Positions 21,401 through 29,100 of a stretch of DNA of 32,246 nt are shown here, one piece after another. Below the pieces are notes generated by a model. The model was not told the origin of the DNA, did not search any database, and saw only the letters and a program-made list of their open reading frames with translations. A program made the position numbers and the translations under genes. Origin of the DNA: Mycobacterium sp. (GTDB taxonomy: Bacteria; Actinomycetota; Actinomycetes; Mycobacteriales; Mycobacteriaceae). The stretch is taken from assembly GCA_023264735.1 (NCBI GenBank), contig JAHFVD010000069.1:4921-37166 (forward strand), in the 5' to 3' direction. How positions within the stretch are numbered: the first letter of the stretch is position 1; every line of letters starts with the position of its first letter.

Positions 21401-22126
21401 AACCGCCAACAACAGCGGCGATTCCGTCGGTGAGGTGGGCCCGGAGCCGAGGATTGAGGCGATGGCATCGTGAATTTGGGAGATGGCACCACTGATGAAA
21501 GCGTTGACAGCCACGGGATGTAGCGAGACTGGCGGCGAGCTAGCCGTCGCCGTATCCAGTGCGCGGGCAAATGTCGACGCCTGGACCAATTTGGTGGATA
21601 CGAGATTGCCCGAGACGGTATTCGCGGCCTGGCTCGTGTCGGGGGCGGCTGCAGCCGAGGATACCGCCACGTCGCTGGCGTTTCGCGTCAGCGAGCCGGT
21701 ACGACGGGCCTGCGTTCGGCCGTCTTTGAGGGTCTCGCCTGGGCTCTGAGCCGACTGGCGGCTGGTCGGAGACGATCCCGCGACGCCACCGGTTACGTCC
21801 GAGGCATTGGGCTTTGACCGAGTGGACGGCGACCTCCCCACCTTGGAGCGTGGCGATGACGATCCTGTCCCCGTCGACGAGGTGGGGGACGTGTCGGCGC
21901 CGGCAGACTGAGAGGTAGTGGAGTCATCGGCCCTGGCGATGCCCGGCATCGCCGCTAGTGTTCCGCCAACACCGAGCGCGATTGCCAAAGCGCCGACGCG
22001 GCCGACGAATTTCGCGTGGCCAGTGAGGCTGTCGAGGTGACGAGCGATTATGCCGCTCGAGTGGTGTGGGTGGGTCTTCCGCGAGACTAGCTCTGCGGGA
22101 CGAAGAAATAGGTTCGCTGGAGCCAT
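18470..22126 (-). CDS. Large secreted PQQ-type sugar dehydrogenase with PKD domain
   Basis: A 1218-residue exported protein. The N-terminus has a hydrophobic segment VGRVGALAIALGVGG and a likely cleavage after ARA (near residue 66), a form common in large mycobacterial surface proteins. A Ser/Thr/Pro-rich linker follows. Residues about 305-640 form a glucose/sorbosone-dehydrogenase six-bladed propeller (NERGIGGIQIDPDF, YHHGGTMQFD, YGLRNPFRF, GGNYGWP). A PKD domain (about 645-735, YSWDFGD) follows, then Ig-like strands (735-925), and a helical C-terminal region of about 280 residues that I do not recognise. AGAGGGA lies seven bases before the ATG. Known soluble homologues oxidise sugars with PQQ; activity here, and the donor sugar, are unproven. 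The C-terminal region may anchor the protein in the envelope. It could act as a lectin-like surface protein instead. Confidence 0.82.
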   Translation of the reverse strand: MAPANLFLRPAELVSRKTHPHHSSGIIARHLDSLTGHAKFVGRVGALAIALGVGGTLAAMPGIARADDSTTSQSAGADTSPTSSTGTGSSSPRSKVGRSPSTRSKPNASDVTGGVAGSSPTSRQSAQSPGETLKDGRTQARRTGSLTRNASDVAVSSAAAAPDTSQAANTVSGNLVSTKLVQASTFARALDTATASSPPVSLHPVAVNAFISGAISQIHDAIASILGSGPTSPTESPLLLAVLGWVRRETNGSVTGVGVSSAAQSTVSTGVGTFAPTAAALPADAEDPVTGLPDDLQRTLLTGALNEPVDFQFLPDGTILIGEKGGAIRAYQNGQLRDTPLVTLATVTANERGIGGIQIDPDFATNHYIYVSYTAADNHDQLVRLTVSGYTGNQTTETLTIDPNSQNVLYRMSDEAANYHHGGTMQFDSQGNLFWSVGDNFDFVNSQSLANPHGKILRLNVHTLNPDGTATVPVDNPFVGVAGALPEIYAYGLRNPFRFVLTPTGQLLAGDVGGAAWEELNLITPGGNYGWPLAEGNCTNCSFVNPVYTYPHETSPGVPGAISSVLVYTGDALGPDYKGKVFIADYALGWMKELTLDSEYSSLIDAHMFDPQAGTTVQLRQGPDGKIYQLTIYPGTLSVIESAAGNRAPKAVITATRTNGYSPLTIGFSSSGSSDPEESPLTYSWDFGDTGSSTDVSTDTNPTWTYTANGKYTVTLTVSDGEKTSQTTQQIVVGSTAPTVTILTPTTNAPYNAGDNISFSGTATDADDGTLPDSAYKWTVVFHHADHVHPFADNIIGKSGTITIPTDESNIDTTWYRISLTVTDSSGLSTTSYVDVKPRLINLTFTSTDPDAVYTIDGIPHKGTYTEQAVVGVKRTVDVPSPQTTSEGKLVFGEWSDGGAQKHTVTTPGIDTTYVVSFDDGTPHPVPDAGALLRQLVDNQFASLKRLTDATIDAASAISVSLSQLPGALISAISQLVQSDPRHAPEVLAALVSHIVGQTASAVSPLLDAITDVVATTVVRAAGVGAAITANAIPVALAVINAPVAIASTVGDLAALYVKLLVAWDPIGLDAWARYVPVSLGWQVEEQSEKIAGSINDFRSDLLAALSIGFVDEPATQPADPNDPLSALTLSLIRGNAIADRVRTLLATTTTSAAGNLYSSLEAIRQGLAVVLQAAVTGQNVRQVGAVEFRALERKAGSGRSALHAAIVAAGKEFDGST

Positions 22127-22280
22127 GTCATCCCTCTAGTAGCGCGTCCGAGATAGCTCGACATCGGCGTCGGCGGTTAACTATCGCATAATTTGCAGGA
22201 CCGGACAGACTGGGTAGGACTCAACGCTTTTGAGCGTGTTGAAGATTGCGGTGTGAGCCGCGCTAACGGGCGGTGTCGAT

Positions 22281-22294
22281 CCCGCAGCTGCGGG
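22281..22294. repeat. Perfect palindrome CCCGCAGCTGCGGG
   Basis: A fully symmetric 14-base sequence in the 242-base gap between the GT-C gene end (22369) and the start of the PQQ-type gene (22126). It could be a hairpin (5-bp stem, 4-base loop) or a protein site. No T-run follows on the minus strand, so terminator function is not supported. The remainder of this gap shows nothing I can name. Confidence 0.35.
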
Positions 22295-22368
22295 TTATTC
22301 GTTGAGTCGGCTCCGACATCGTTTTGCTGAATGCTGTCTCTGATCCGCGCTGGTCTCAGCCTCGGCTC

Positions 22369-23892
22369 CTAGGTGGCCTGACCGGTGTTTGGATCGATCC
22401 GGTAAATGCGTACCTGGTAAATCGACCCCGGCGCAAGCACCGCGATCGGCTGAGCACACGTAGTCATCTCCATATGTGGTGCGCGGGGCGACGATTGCAG
22501 CGGTGCAGGCTCACGGAAGCCCCGGCAGCCATGCCCGGCGTCCTCGGACCACACGGCGACGAAGTAGTTGACGTGATAGTCGCGAAAAACCTTCTCCAGG
22601 GGCTGGCGCTCGCGGATGCGATCGATGAAGTCGTTCGACATCATCAACCCTTCCAAGTGCACGATGGGTTGGCTCATCAGCCACCTCGCTGTCCCGGCGG
22701 CGTCGCCCATCGCGTAGACACCTGGCCGCTCGGCCGAGAATGACTGCAACTGGTGGGCGAGCGCGGCGATCTCCTCTTGGTGTTTGTCTGGCTTGAGGCC
22801 AACGAACACCCCGACTGCAGTCGCTACGACCGCGAGCAGTGATATGGGAACTATGGCCCACCGCATAACTCTTGTCTGCGGCCACCGAGACACGAGCAGT
22901 CCAGCACCCAGGCCAAGCATCATGTCGGTCAAATAGAAATACCAGGGAAAAAGCATCCACCCGCTGAAGATCGCCTGGAATATGAGCTGGAGCAGTGGTG
23001 CCGTAGTCAGGGCCAGTGCTACGCGACGCGCTTCCACATTCTCGAGGCGACCAGCGAGAAACGCCACGACCACGACCGCGACGACGACAATGATCCCGAC
23101 GGCCGTCATCTGCTTGCTCAGTGTCAGACCATGCAGGTTGGGAGGCCAATAGACATCGAGGGACTTCGCCCTCATCGATGTGGTGCCGGGATGGCCGTAC
23201 GTGAGCCAATTGAAACCGAGATAAAAGGCAACAGGGAGAGCGCCGGCAGCCGACGCTGTCCACCTCTTCCAATCCCACCGGCGTCCGACCGCGATTATCA
23301 GACCGGGGATCAGAATCGCCGCATCAAGACGCGACAGGATAAGAAACGCGGCCAAAAGACCGATTACTGCCGCATCCTTCGGGCCGTATTGGCTGAGGGG
23401 TTTTCGGGTGAGTGCGTCGAGCAGCAGCGCGGCCGCGAAGACGGCAAGTGCCAATTCAAGGCCCGCTTGCGCCATCATCGCTAGCGGTATTGCGGCGACC
23501 GCTGCGCCGATTGTCGCCGGCAGCTCTTGCCCGATGACTCGCGCGAGAAACCGCTGGTAGACGAAGAAGAAGCCCACCATGAGGAACATCAGGGTGAGAT
23601 CGACAAGCCTGAACAACAACAGGTCGCCGCTGGTGATCCACGACAGGAACGTCAGCCAGAGAAACCATAGAGGGTGGTACCCGTTGGTGAGTTCTCCTGG
23701 GAAGTAGGTCGAGCCACTGCCGTCGACCAAGTTCTGTGCCGGTTTCACGTAGTAGAAGAAGTCGTCGAAGAATCGGAGCGTCGGATCGGTGTCGCCAAAT
23801 GCTCGCTGAAGGAACACTGCGACGACCACCGCCGCTACAACCAAGCGCAGAACGCGGACAGCCTTTTGCTCAGATATCCGTATGGGCATCAA
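22369..23892 (-). CDS. GT-C-type polytopic membrane glycosyltransferase, putative
   Basis: About 506 residues with roughly 10-12 hydrophobic helices. The first outer loop contains FDDFFYYVKPAQNL, followed by GELTNGYHPLWF. An acidic DD pair in the first loop with a downstream NGYHPLW motif is the pattern of GT-C (ArnT/PMT-like) enzymes that use polyprenyl-phosphate sugars on the outer membrane face. A hydrophilic C-terminal domain of about 130 residues (from about residue 375) follows, as in other GT-C proteins. Start: TTG 23892 or ATG 23889, both preceded by AAGTGAGC. It may glycosylate the lipid made by this locus or a surface protein such as the neighbouring secreted dehydrogenase; neither is shown. 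The acceptor is unknown. Confidence 0.65.
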   Translation of the reverse strand: MMPIRISEQKAVRVLRLVVAAVVVAVFLQRAFGDTDPTLRFFDDFFYYVKPAQNLVDGSGSTYFPGELTNGYHPLWFLWLTFLSWITSGDLLLFRLVDLTLMFLMVGFFFVYQRFLARVIGQELPATIGAAVAAIPLAMMAQAGLELALAVFAAALLLDALTRKPLSQYGPKDAAVIGLLAAFLILSRLDAAILIPGLIIAVGRRWDWKRWTASAAGALPVAFYLGFNWLTYGHPGTTSMRAKSLDVYWPPNLHGLTLSKQMTAVGIIVVVAVVVVAFLAGRLENVEARRVALALTTAPLLQLIFQAIFSGWMLFPWYFYLTDMMLGLGAGLLVSRWPQTRVMRWAIVPISLLAVVATAVGVFVGLKPDKHQEEIAALAHQLQSFSAERPGVYAMGDAAGTARWLMSQPIVHLEGLMMSNDFIDRIRERQPLEKVFRDYHVNYFVAVWSEDAGHGCRGFREPAPLQSSPRAPHMEMTTCAQPIAVLAPGSIYQVRIYRIDPNTGQAT

Positions 23893-24088
23893 GACAGCTC
23901 ACTTCCCAGTTTCCCCGCTCGCCGACGGAACGCGCGGCTTGGCTACGTCCCGGGCGGGAGACTTGATTTCACGTCGTTCAACCTAGTCGTAGTCTGGCGA
24001 GCCCTTCATCGAGCGCAGCCATCACAACTGCGCTGCGTGACACAAGATCGGCGGAGCCGTCGTTCGTGCGGCGTTGAGCGCAGTCGGC

Positions 24089-24823
24089 TCAGTGTGCCGC
24101 CCGCGTGAACCACTTGGTCTTGATGCGCCACGAGTGGGCCGACGTCAGGGCGAATCCGGCACCGCAAGCGCAGGCGAAGAACCACACCAGCTTGCCGCCT
24201 TCGAGCTCCTGCAGCGCGGGGACGTAGGCGGTGATGATGCGGATCGTGCAGGCGGTGATGCCGCTGGCCGAGGCCATCAAGTAGATGTTGGCGATCCGCC
24301 GTGACCGCGGATCCTGGCGCAAGACCAGCAGCGCGCGGGAACCGTAGCCGAGCAGATAGATCAAGGTTCCGCAGAGCAGCAGCCAGTAGGCCGACAGCCA
24401 GAAGTCGCATGCCACGGTGAAGAAGTCGGAGCGATAGACCTTCGCGCCATTGCCAAGCGAGAACGCGGCCAGCAATAGCGGTATGCACAAAGTCGCGGGG
24501 CGTTCGACGTATTGCTTGAACGCGGTCTGCATGGCGTTGTCGTCCTGCAGGCGACCCAGTGCGTTGTACACAATTGCCGAGGCGGCCACGACATAAAGGT
24601 CGTGCCCGATGTAATCCTCGAGATTCCAGACTCCGGTCAGCGAGTGCAGCCACCGGCCGACAGTTTCGGAGGCCAACGGCGACATCAGCAGCACGGCGGC
24701 GAACTGCAGGGCGATGTTCAGGGTGGCTGCGATTTCCCATCGGCAGCCCCACGTGACACGCCTAATCCACAGGCTCCACGCCATGCACGCCAGCGTGACC
24801 GTGATTAATGCACCGAGACCCAT
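24089..24823 (-). CDS. Six- to seven-helix membrane protein resembling the MAB_1171c family
   Basis: A 244-residue integral membrane protein with hydrophobic segments near residues 1-20, 28-48, 75-90, 110-127, 140-166, 188-208 and 215-232. It resembles the actinobacterial MAB_1171c family of putative transporters, which often sits beside a small HTH regulator, but it is shorter than family members I remember (about 350-400 residues), apparently lacking the C-terminal soluble part. It starts 40 bases after the stop of the HTH gene on the same strand, so the two are probably one operon. Function is unknown. A decayed copy of its 3' end lies near 18.3 kb. Confidence 0.6.
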   Translation of the reverse strand: MGLGALITVTLACMAWSLWIRRVTWGCRWEIAATLNIALQFAAVLLMSPLASETVGRWLHSLTGVWNLEDYIGHDLYVVAASAIVYNALGRLQDDNAMQTAFKQYVERPATLCIPLLLAAFSLGNGAKVYRSDFFTVACDFWLSAYWLLLCGTLIYLLGYGSRALLVLRQDPRSRRIANIYLMASASGITACTIRIITAYVPALQELEGGKLVWFFACACGAGFALTSAHSWRIKTKWFTRAAH

Positions 24824-24863
24824 CTCGTCGTCGCCTTACGCCCCCGAATAACTTCAGCAAATA

Positions 24864-25220
24864 CTACAGCGATGGAGCATCCAGTCGAGGCTTCAATTCT
24901 GAGAGCTTAACCGGAATAGGTGTCGCAGTTACGGTATTAATTGTCGCCACCGTAAATGGGGTGGAATCCACGTATTGCTGGACTTCCTCCCGGGTCATCA
25001 GCCCGAACCGCACCTGCAAGTCGGGGTAGCTGAGGCTGAATCGCGTTGCTACCAGGCGTAACTCCTCGGCGTTCGGGTAGTCCCGTTCCTTTACTCGCCG
25101 GTAGTAAGTGCTGCTAGATGTGCCTAGCGCGTCGTAGATGTCCTTAGCGTCGATGTCTCCGTCCAAGAGGTAGTCGAGCAAGGTCTTTAGCTGACGTCCG
25201 TTTTCATCGGTCCGAGGCAC
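24864..25220 (-). CDS. Small HTH transcriptional regulator, phage-immunity-repressor-like
   Basis: A 118-residue protein. Residues about 10-70 form a helix-turn-helix (DAKDIYDALGTSSSTYYRRVKERDYPN) followed by NAEELRLVATRFSL and DLQVRFGLMTREEV. This layout resembles small regulators of mycobacteria and the immunity repressors of some temperate mycobacteriophages. The start is GTG at 25220, with TATTCT six bases upstream, consistent with a leaderless transcript. It is divergent from the half-condensation-domain gene, and the shared 137-base region contains two TCCC-N5-TGGG sites, one over each promoter. Likely role: autoregulation and control of the divergent gene; this is inference. No integrase or other phage gene is in the window. 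Confidence 0.7.
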   Translation of the reverse strand: MPRTDENGRQLKTLLDYLLDGDIDAKDIYDALGTSSSTYYRRVKERDYPNAEELRLVATRFSLSYPDLQVRFGLMTREEVQQYVDSTPFTVATINTVTATPIPVKLSELKPRLDAPSL

Positions 25221-25226
25221 GGCTTG

Positions 25227-25255
25227 AGAATAACCCGGAACTCCCGGTAATGGGT
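25227..25255 (-). promoter_or_regulatory. Repressor promoter with TCCC-N5-TGGG operator candidate
   Basis: On the minus strand the -10 TATTCT occupies 25227-25232, six bases before the GTG. The site TCCC (25242-25245)-GGTAA-TGGG (25251-25254) covers the spacer and reaches the position expected for the -35 box. The same pattern recurs at 25322-25334 over the divergent promoter. Confidence 0.45.
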
Positions 25256-25310
25256 ACTGGCAACTGTCTTCAGGAAATTGCTGAATTTATTGACATGGTC
25301 GTCACGATTG

Positions 25311-25350
25311 TGGGATTGGTCTCCCATTTATGGGACACGGCCGCTACGGT
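25311..25350 (+). promoter_or_regulatory. Promoter and operator candidate for the half-condensation-domain gene
   Basis: TACGGT (25345-25350) is a TANNNT -10 that ends seven bases before the ATG at 25358. The perfect palindrome TCCCATTTATGGGA (25322-25335) covers the place of the -35 hexamer, and a third half-site TGGGA (25311-25315) makes an alternating TGGGA-N6-TCCCA-N4-TGGGA array. A repressor bound here would block polymerase. Confidence 0.5.
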
Positions 25351-25357
25351 GGGGGGC

Positions 25358-25942
25358 ATGGTTGCTCCTGTGACCTACCCGTCTAGCAATGTGCGGGTAG
25401 TTGACGATGAGATTCTCGGCCGGCCACGACAAGAAGATCTGGTCCGTTTGTCGGCTCCGCTGTCCCACGAACTGACCGCTGAACTCGACGGGGCCGTCGA
25501 CTTCGCCGGCTTCGGTGTCGAGGAAGTTCTCTTGGCCACACTGGGCCGGGCGATCGCCCGGACCATCGGTGTCGGCGTCGTGACGGTCAGCGGTCTGACC
25601 ACGGTGCAGCCGATCCGGCTGTGCTGTGCCGAAGAACGAGGTATGGACGCCAACGCCCTGTTGGTCGACGTCCGCGATGCACTGGCATCAGCCCGGCAGC
25701 TCAGCAATGCGCCGGCCGACGTGGTGTTCTCGTTCCTGGGCCTGCCGCCCGATCCTGCGCTCGGACCGCTTCAGCTCACCGACGGCCCGGCCCTCGGTGT
25801 GCTGGCGTACCGGGCCAACGGAGAACTGCAGATGGACTGGTGGTTCGACGGCCGGCGGCTCGACCGCTGCACCGTCGAGGAACTAACGACCCAGTTCCGG
25901 CTCGGTCTGATCGGTCTGACCTCCGAGGCCGTCCCGGCCTGA
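25358..25942 (+). CDS. Stand-alone C-terminal half of a condensation-type domain
   Basis: A 194-residue protein that reads like the second half of an NRPS condensation/epimerisation domain. It has an EEVLLATLGRAIARTIG helix, a VVFSFLGLPPD segment equivalent to the FNYLG motif, and a terminal LQMDWWFDGRRLDRCTVEEL segment equivalent to the end of such domains. The N-terminal half with HHxxxDG is absent, so it cannot be an acyltransferase alone. It may pair with another protein, act as a binding or decoy subunit, or be a relic with a new role. I chose ATG 25358 because a -10 lies just upstream. The longer in-frame start at 25250 would run through the promoter and both operator-like sites. The stop is followed at once by the ileS promoter and T-box. 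Confidence 0.65.
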   Translation: MVAPVTYPSSNVRVVDDEILGRPRQEDLVRLSAPLSHELTAELDGAVDFAGFGVEEVLLATLGRAIARTIGVGVVTVSGLTTVQPIRLCCAEERGMDANALLVDVRDALASARQLSNAPADVVFSFLGLPPDPALGPLQLTDGPALGVLAYRANGELQMDWWFDGRRLDRCTVEELTTQFRLGLIGLTSEAVPA

Positions 25943-25945
25943 GGC

Positions 25946-25951
25946 TAGAAT
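25946..25951 (+). promoter_or_regulatory. Candidate -10 (TAGAAT) for the ileS T-box transcript
   Basis: TAGAAT begins four bases after the upstream stop codon. Transcription from about 25958 would start just before the first stem of the T-box leader. No clear -35 is visible. Confidence 0.5.
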
Positions 25952-25957
25952 CTTCCA

Positions 25958-26161
25958 ATCGGCATTGATCCGGCCATCACCGGGGAGCCTTCGGAAGAAC
26001 AGCCCTGGTTGGGCCGAGTAGAACCGAACGGGTAGGCCCGTCACAGCCGCTGAAGAGCGACGCACGTCCTCGTGCGTAAGCGGGGTGGTACCGCGGCGCT
26101 CGCGCACCAGCGCGTCGTCGTCCCCGTGTCCAGGAAGCTGGCACAGGAGACGAACGCGCAC
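25958..26161 (+). promoter_or_regulatory. T-box riboswitch (ultrashort stem I, translational) upstream of ileS
   Basis: tRNA-Ile-sensing leader. Stem I is short: GGC (25961) pairs with GCC (25987), and CCGG pairs with CCGG around the loop CCATCA, which places the Ile codon ATC (25976-25978) in the terminal loop. The conserved AGCCTTCGGAAGAAC follows. A hairpin ACGCAC...GTGCGT (26060-26077) precedes the T-box TGGTACCGCGG (26086-26096), whose TGGT can pair with the ACCA end of uncharged tRNA-Ile. Downstream, 26119-26130 can pair with 26140-26152, burying the ribosome site AGGAG (26145-26149). There is no terminator, so control is likely at translation initiation, as described for actinobacterial ileS T-boxes. 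Confidence 0.9.
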
Positions 26162-29100
26162 GTGACCGAGAATGGCTATCCCAAGCCGGCTGGTGGCTCA
26201 CCCAATTTTCCCGCCCTCGAACTCGAGGTGCTCGACTACTGGGCAGCCGACGACACCTTCCGGGCCAGCATCGCGCGCCGTGACGACGCCGAAGAGTACG
26301 TCTTCTATGACGGTCCGCCGTTCGCGAACGGCCTACCGCATTACGGCCACCTGTTGACCGGTTACGTCAAAGACATCGTGCCGCGCTATCGCACCATGCG
26401 CGGATACAAGGTGGAGCGCCGGTTCGGCTGGGACACCCATGGACTGCCTGCCGAGCTCGAGGTGCAGCGCCAGCTCAGCATCACCGACAAGGCCCAGATC
26501 GAAGAGATGGGCATCGGGAAGTTCAACGACGCCTGCCGCGAATCGGTGCTGAAGTACACCGGCGAATGGCGCGACTATGTGACCCGCCAGGCTCGCTGGG
26601 TCGACTTCGACAACGACTACAAGACGCTCGACCTCTCGTTCATGGAGTCGGTGATCTGGGCGTTCAAACAGTTGTGGGACAAGGGGCTGGCCTACCAGGG
26701 CGTGCGGGTGTTGCCGTACTGCTGGAACGACGAGACCCCGCTGTCCAGCCACGAGCTGCGGATGGACGACGACGTCTACCAGAGCAGGCAGGACCCGGCG
26801 ATCACCGTCGGGTTCAAGGTCAACGAACCCGGATCCGATCTGGACGGTGCCTACCTGCTGATCTGGACGACGACGCCGTGGACACTGCCGTCCAACCAGG
26901 CGGTGGCGGTCAACCCCGAGGTCACCTATGTGGTGGTGCGGGTCGACGACCGCCGACTCGTGCTGGCGCAGGCTCGACTGGGCGCCTACGCGCGGGAGCT
27001 GGGGGAGGACCCGGAGGTGCTGTCCACCGTTACCGGTGAGCAGCTGCTGGGGCTGCACTACCTGCCGCCGTTCCCCTATTTCCTGGATTCCGCCAACGCT
27101 TTTCAGGTGCTGCGTGGGGACTTCGTCACCACCGAGGACGGCACCGGCGTGGTGCACATGGCCCCGGCCTACGGTGAAGATGACAAGGCCACCACCGACA
27201 CCGTCGGCATCGTGCCGGTCACGCCGGTGGACTCCAAGGGCCGCTTCGACGTGACGGTGCCGGACTATCAGGGTCAGCACGTCTTCGACGCAAACCCGCA
27301 GATCATCCGCGATCTGAAGAACGGCACCGGATCCGCCGGGGTCAACACCCCGGTGCTGATCCGCCATGAAACCTACGAGCACTCCTACCCGCACTGCTGG
27401 CGCTGCCGCAATCCGCTGATCTACCGCGCGGTGTCGTCGTGGTTCGTCAAGGTCACCGAGTTCCGCGACCGGATGGTCGAACTCAACCAGCAGATCACCT
27501 GGTATCCCGACCACGTCAAGGACGGTCAATTCGGTAAGTGGCTGTCGGGTGCCAGGGACTGGTCGATCTCGCGAAACCGGTACTGGGGCACGCCCATTCC
27601 GGTGTGGGTATCCGACGATCCGGCGTACCCGCGGATCGATGTCTACGGCAGCCTCGATGAGCTCGAGCGGGACTTCGGGGTCCGCCCGGACGATCTGCAC
27701 CGGCCCTACATCGACGAGCTGACCCGGCCCAATCCCGATGACCCGTCCGGCAATTCCTCGATGCGACGCATCGAGGACGTTTTCGACGTGTGGTTCGACT
27801 CCGGGTCGATGCCATACGCGCAGGTGCACTACCCATTTGAGAACGAGGACTGGTTCGCGAGCCATTTCCCCGGCGACTTCATCGTCGAATACATCGGCCA
27901 GACCCGCGGCTGGTTCTACACCCTGCATGTGCTGGCCAGTGCACTGTTCGACAAGCCCGCGTTCAAAACCTGTGTGTCACACGGGATCGTCCTCGGCAAC
28001 GACGGCGCCAAGATGAGCAAGTCGCTGCGCAACTATCCCGATGTCAACGAGGTGTTCGACCGCGACGGCTCCGATGCCATGCGGTGGTTCCTGATGGCTT
28101 CGCCGATCCTGCGTGGCGGCAATCTGATCGTCACCGAACAAGGTATCCGCGAAGGCGTTCGGCAGGTGCTGCTGCCACTGTGGAACGCCTACAGCTTCCT
28201 GAGCCTGTATGCCCCGAAAGTCGGTACCTGGCGCACGGATTCGACCCATGTGCTGGACCGCTACGTCTTGGCCAAGCTCGCCGAGTTGCGGGACGGGCTG
28301 ACCGGCGCGATGGATGTCTGCGATATCTCCGGTGCCTGCGAGCAGCTGCGCCAGTTCACCGAGGCGCTAACGAACTGGTATGTGCGCCGGTCGCGTTCGC
28401 GGTTCTGGGAAGAGGATCCCGACGCCATCGACACCCTGCACACCGTGCTCGAGGTGACCACCCGGCTGGCGGCACCGCTGCTGCCGCTGGCCACCGAGGT
28501 GATCTGGCGTGGGTTGACCGGCGAGCGCTCGGTGCATCTGACCGACTGGCCAGAGGCTGGCGTGGTCCCGTCCGACCCCAACCTGGTGGCCGCGATGGAT
28601 CAGGTCCGCGAGGTGTGCTCGACGGCGTCCTCGCTGCGCAAGGCCAACAAGTTGCGGGTGCGCCTGCCGTTGCCGAAACTGACTGTCGCGGTGGAGAATC
28701 CGTCCAGACTGGCGCCGTTCACGGATTTGATCGCCGATGAGCTGAACGTCAAGGCCGTCGAGCTGACCGACGACGTCCCGGCCTACGGCCGCTTCGAGCT
28801 CGCGGTTAACGCCCGAGCTGCGGGACCGCGCATCGGCAAGGACGTGCAGGCCGCCATCAAAGCTGTCAAGGCTGGCGAATATGCACTCAACGCCGACGGC
28901 ACGCTCACGGCGGGACCGGCGGTGCTGCTGCCCGAGGAGTTCACGTCCAAACTCGTCGCCGCCGATCCGGAGTGGACCGCGGCGCTGCCCGAGGGTGCCG
29001 GGCTGGTGGTGCTGGACGGCACCGTCACCCCGGAGCTGGAGGCCGAGGGCTGGGCCAAGGACCGCATCCGCGAATTGCAGGACCTGCGTAAGGCGACCGG

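Noticed and set aside
24006..24752. Long 248-residue frame on the minus strand
   Set aside because: It is the shifted frame of the membrane gene 24089-24823; the latter gives clear hydrophobic helices, the former an Arg-rich translation.
24864..25220. Prophage, suggested by the immunity-repressor-like protein
   Set aside because: No integrase, structural genes or attachment-site repeats in the window; a lone repressor/membrane pair is not evidence of a prophage.
25250..25357. Longer N-terminus for the half-condensation gene
   Set aside because: It would translate through the palindromic operator-like sites and the -10; the start at 25358 agrees with the promoter and with where domain similarity begins.
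26072..26161. Upstream in-frame ATG for ileS at 26072
   Set aside because: It lies inside the T-box leader; homology and a ribosome site place the start at GTG 26162.
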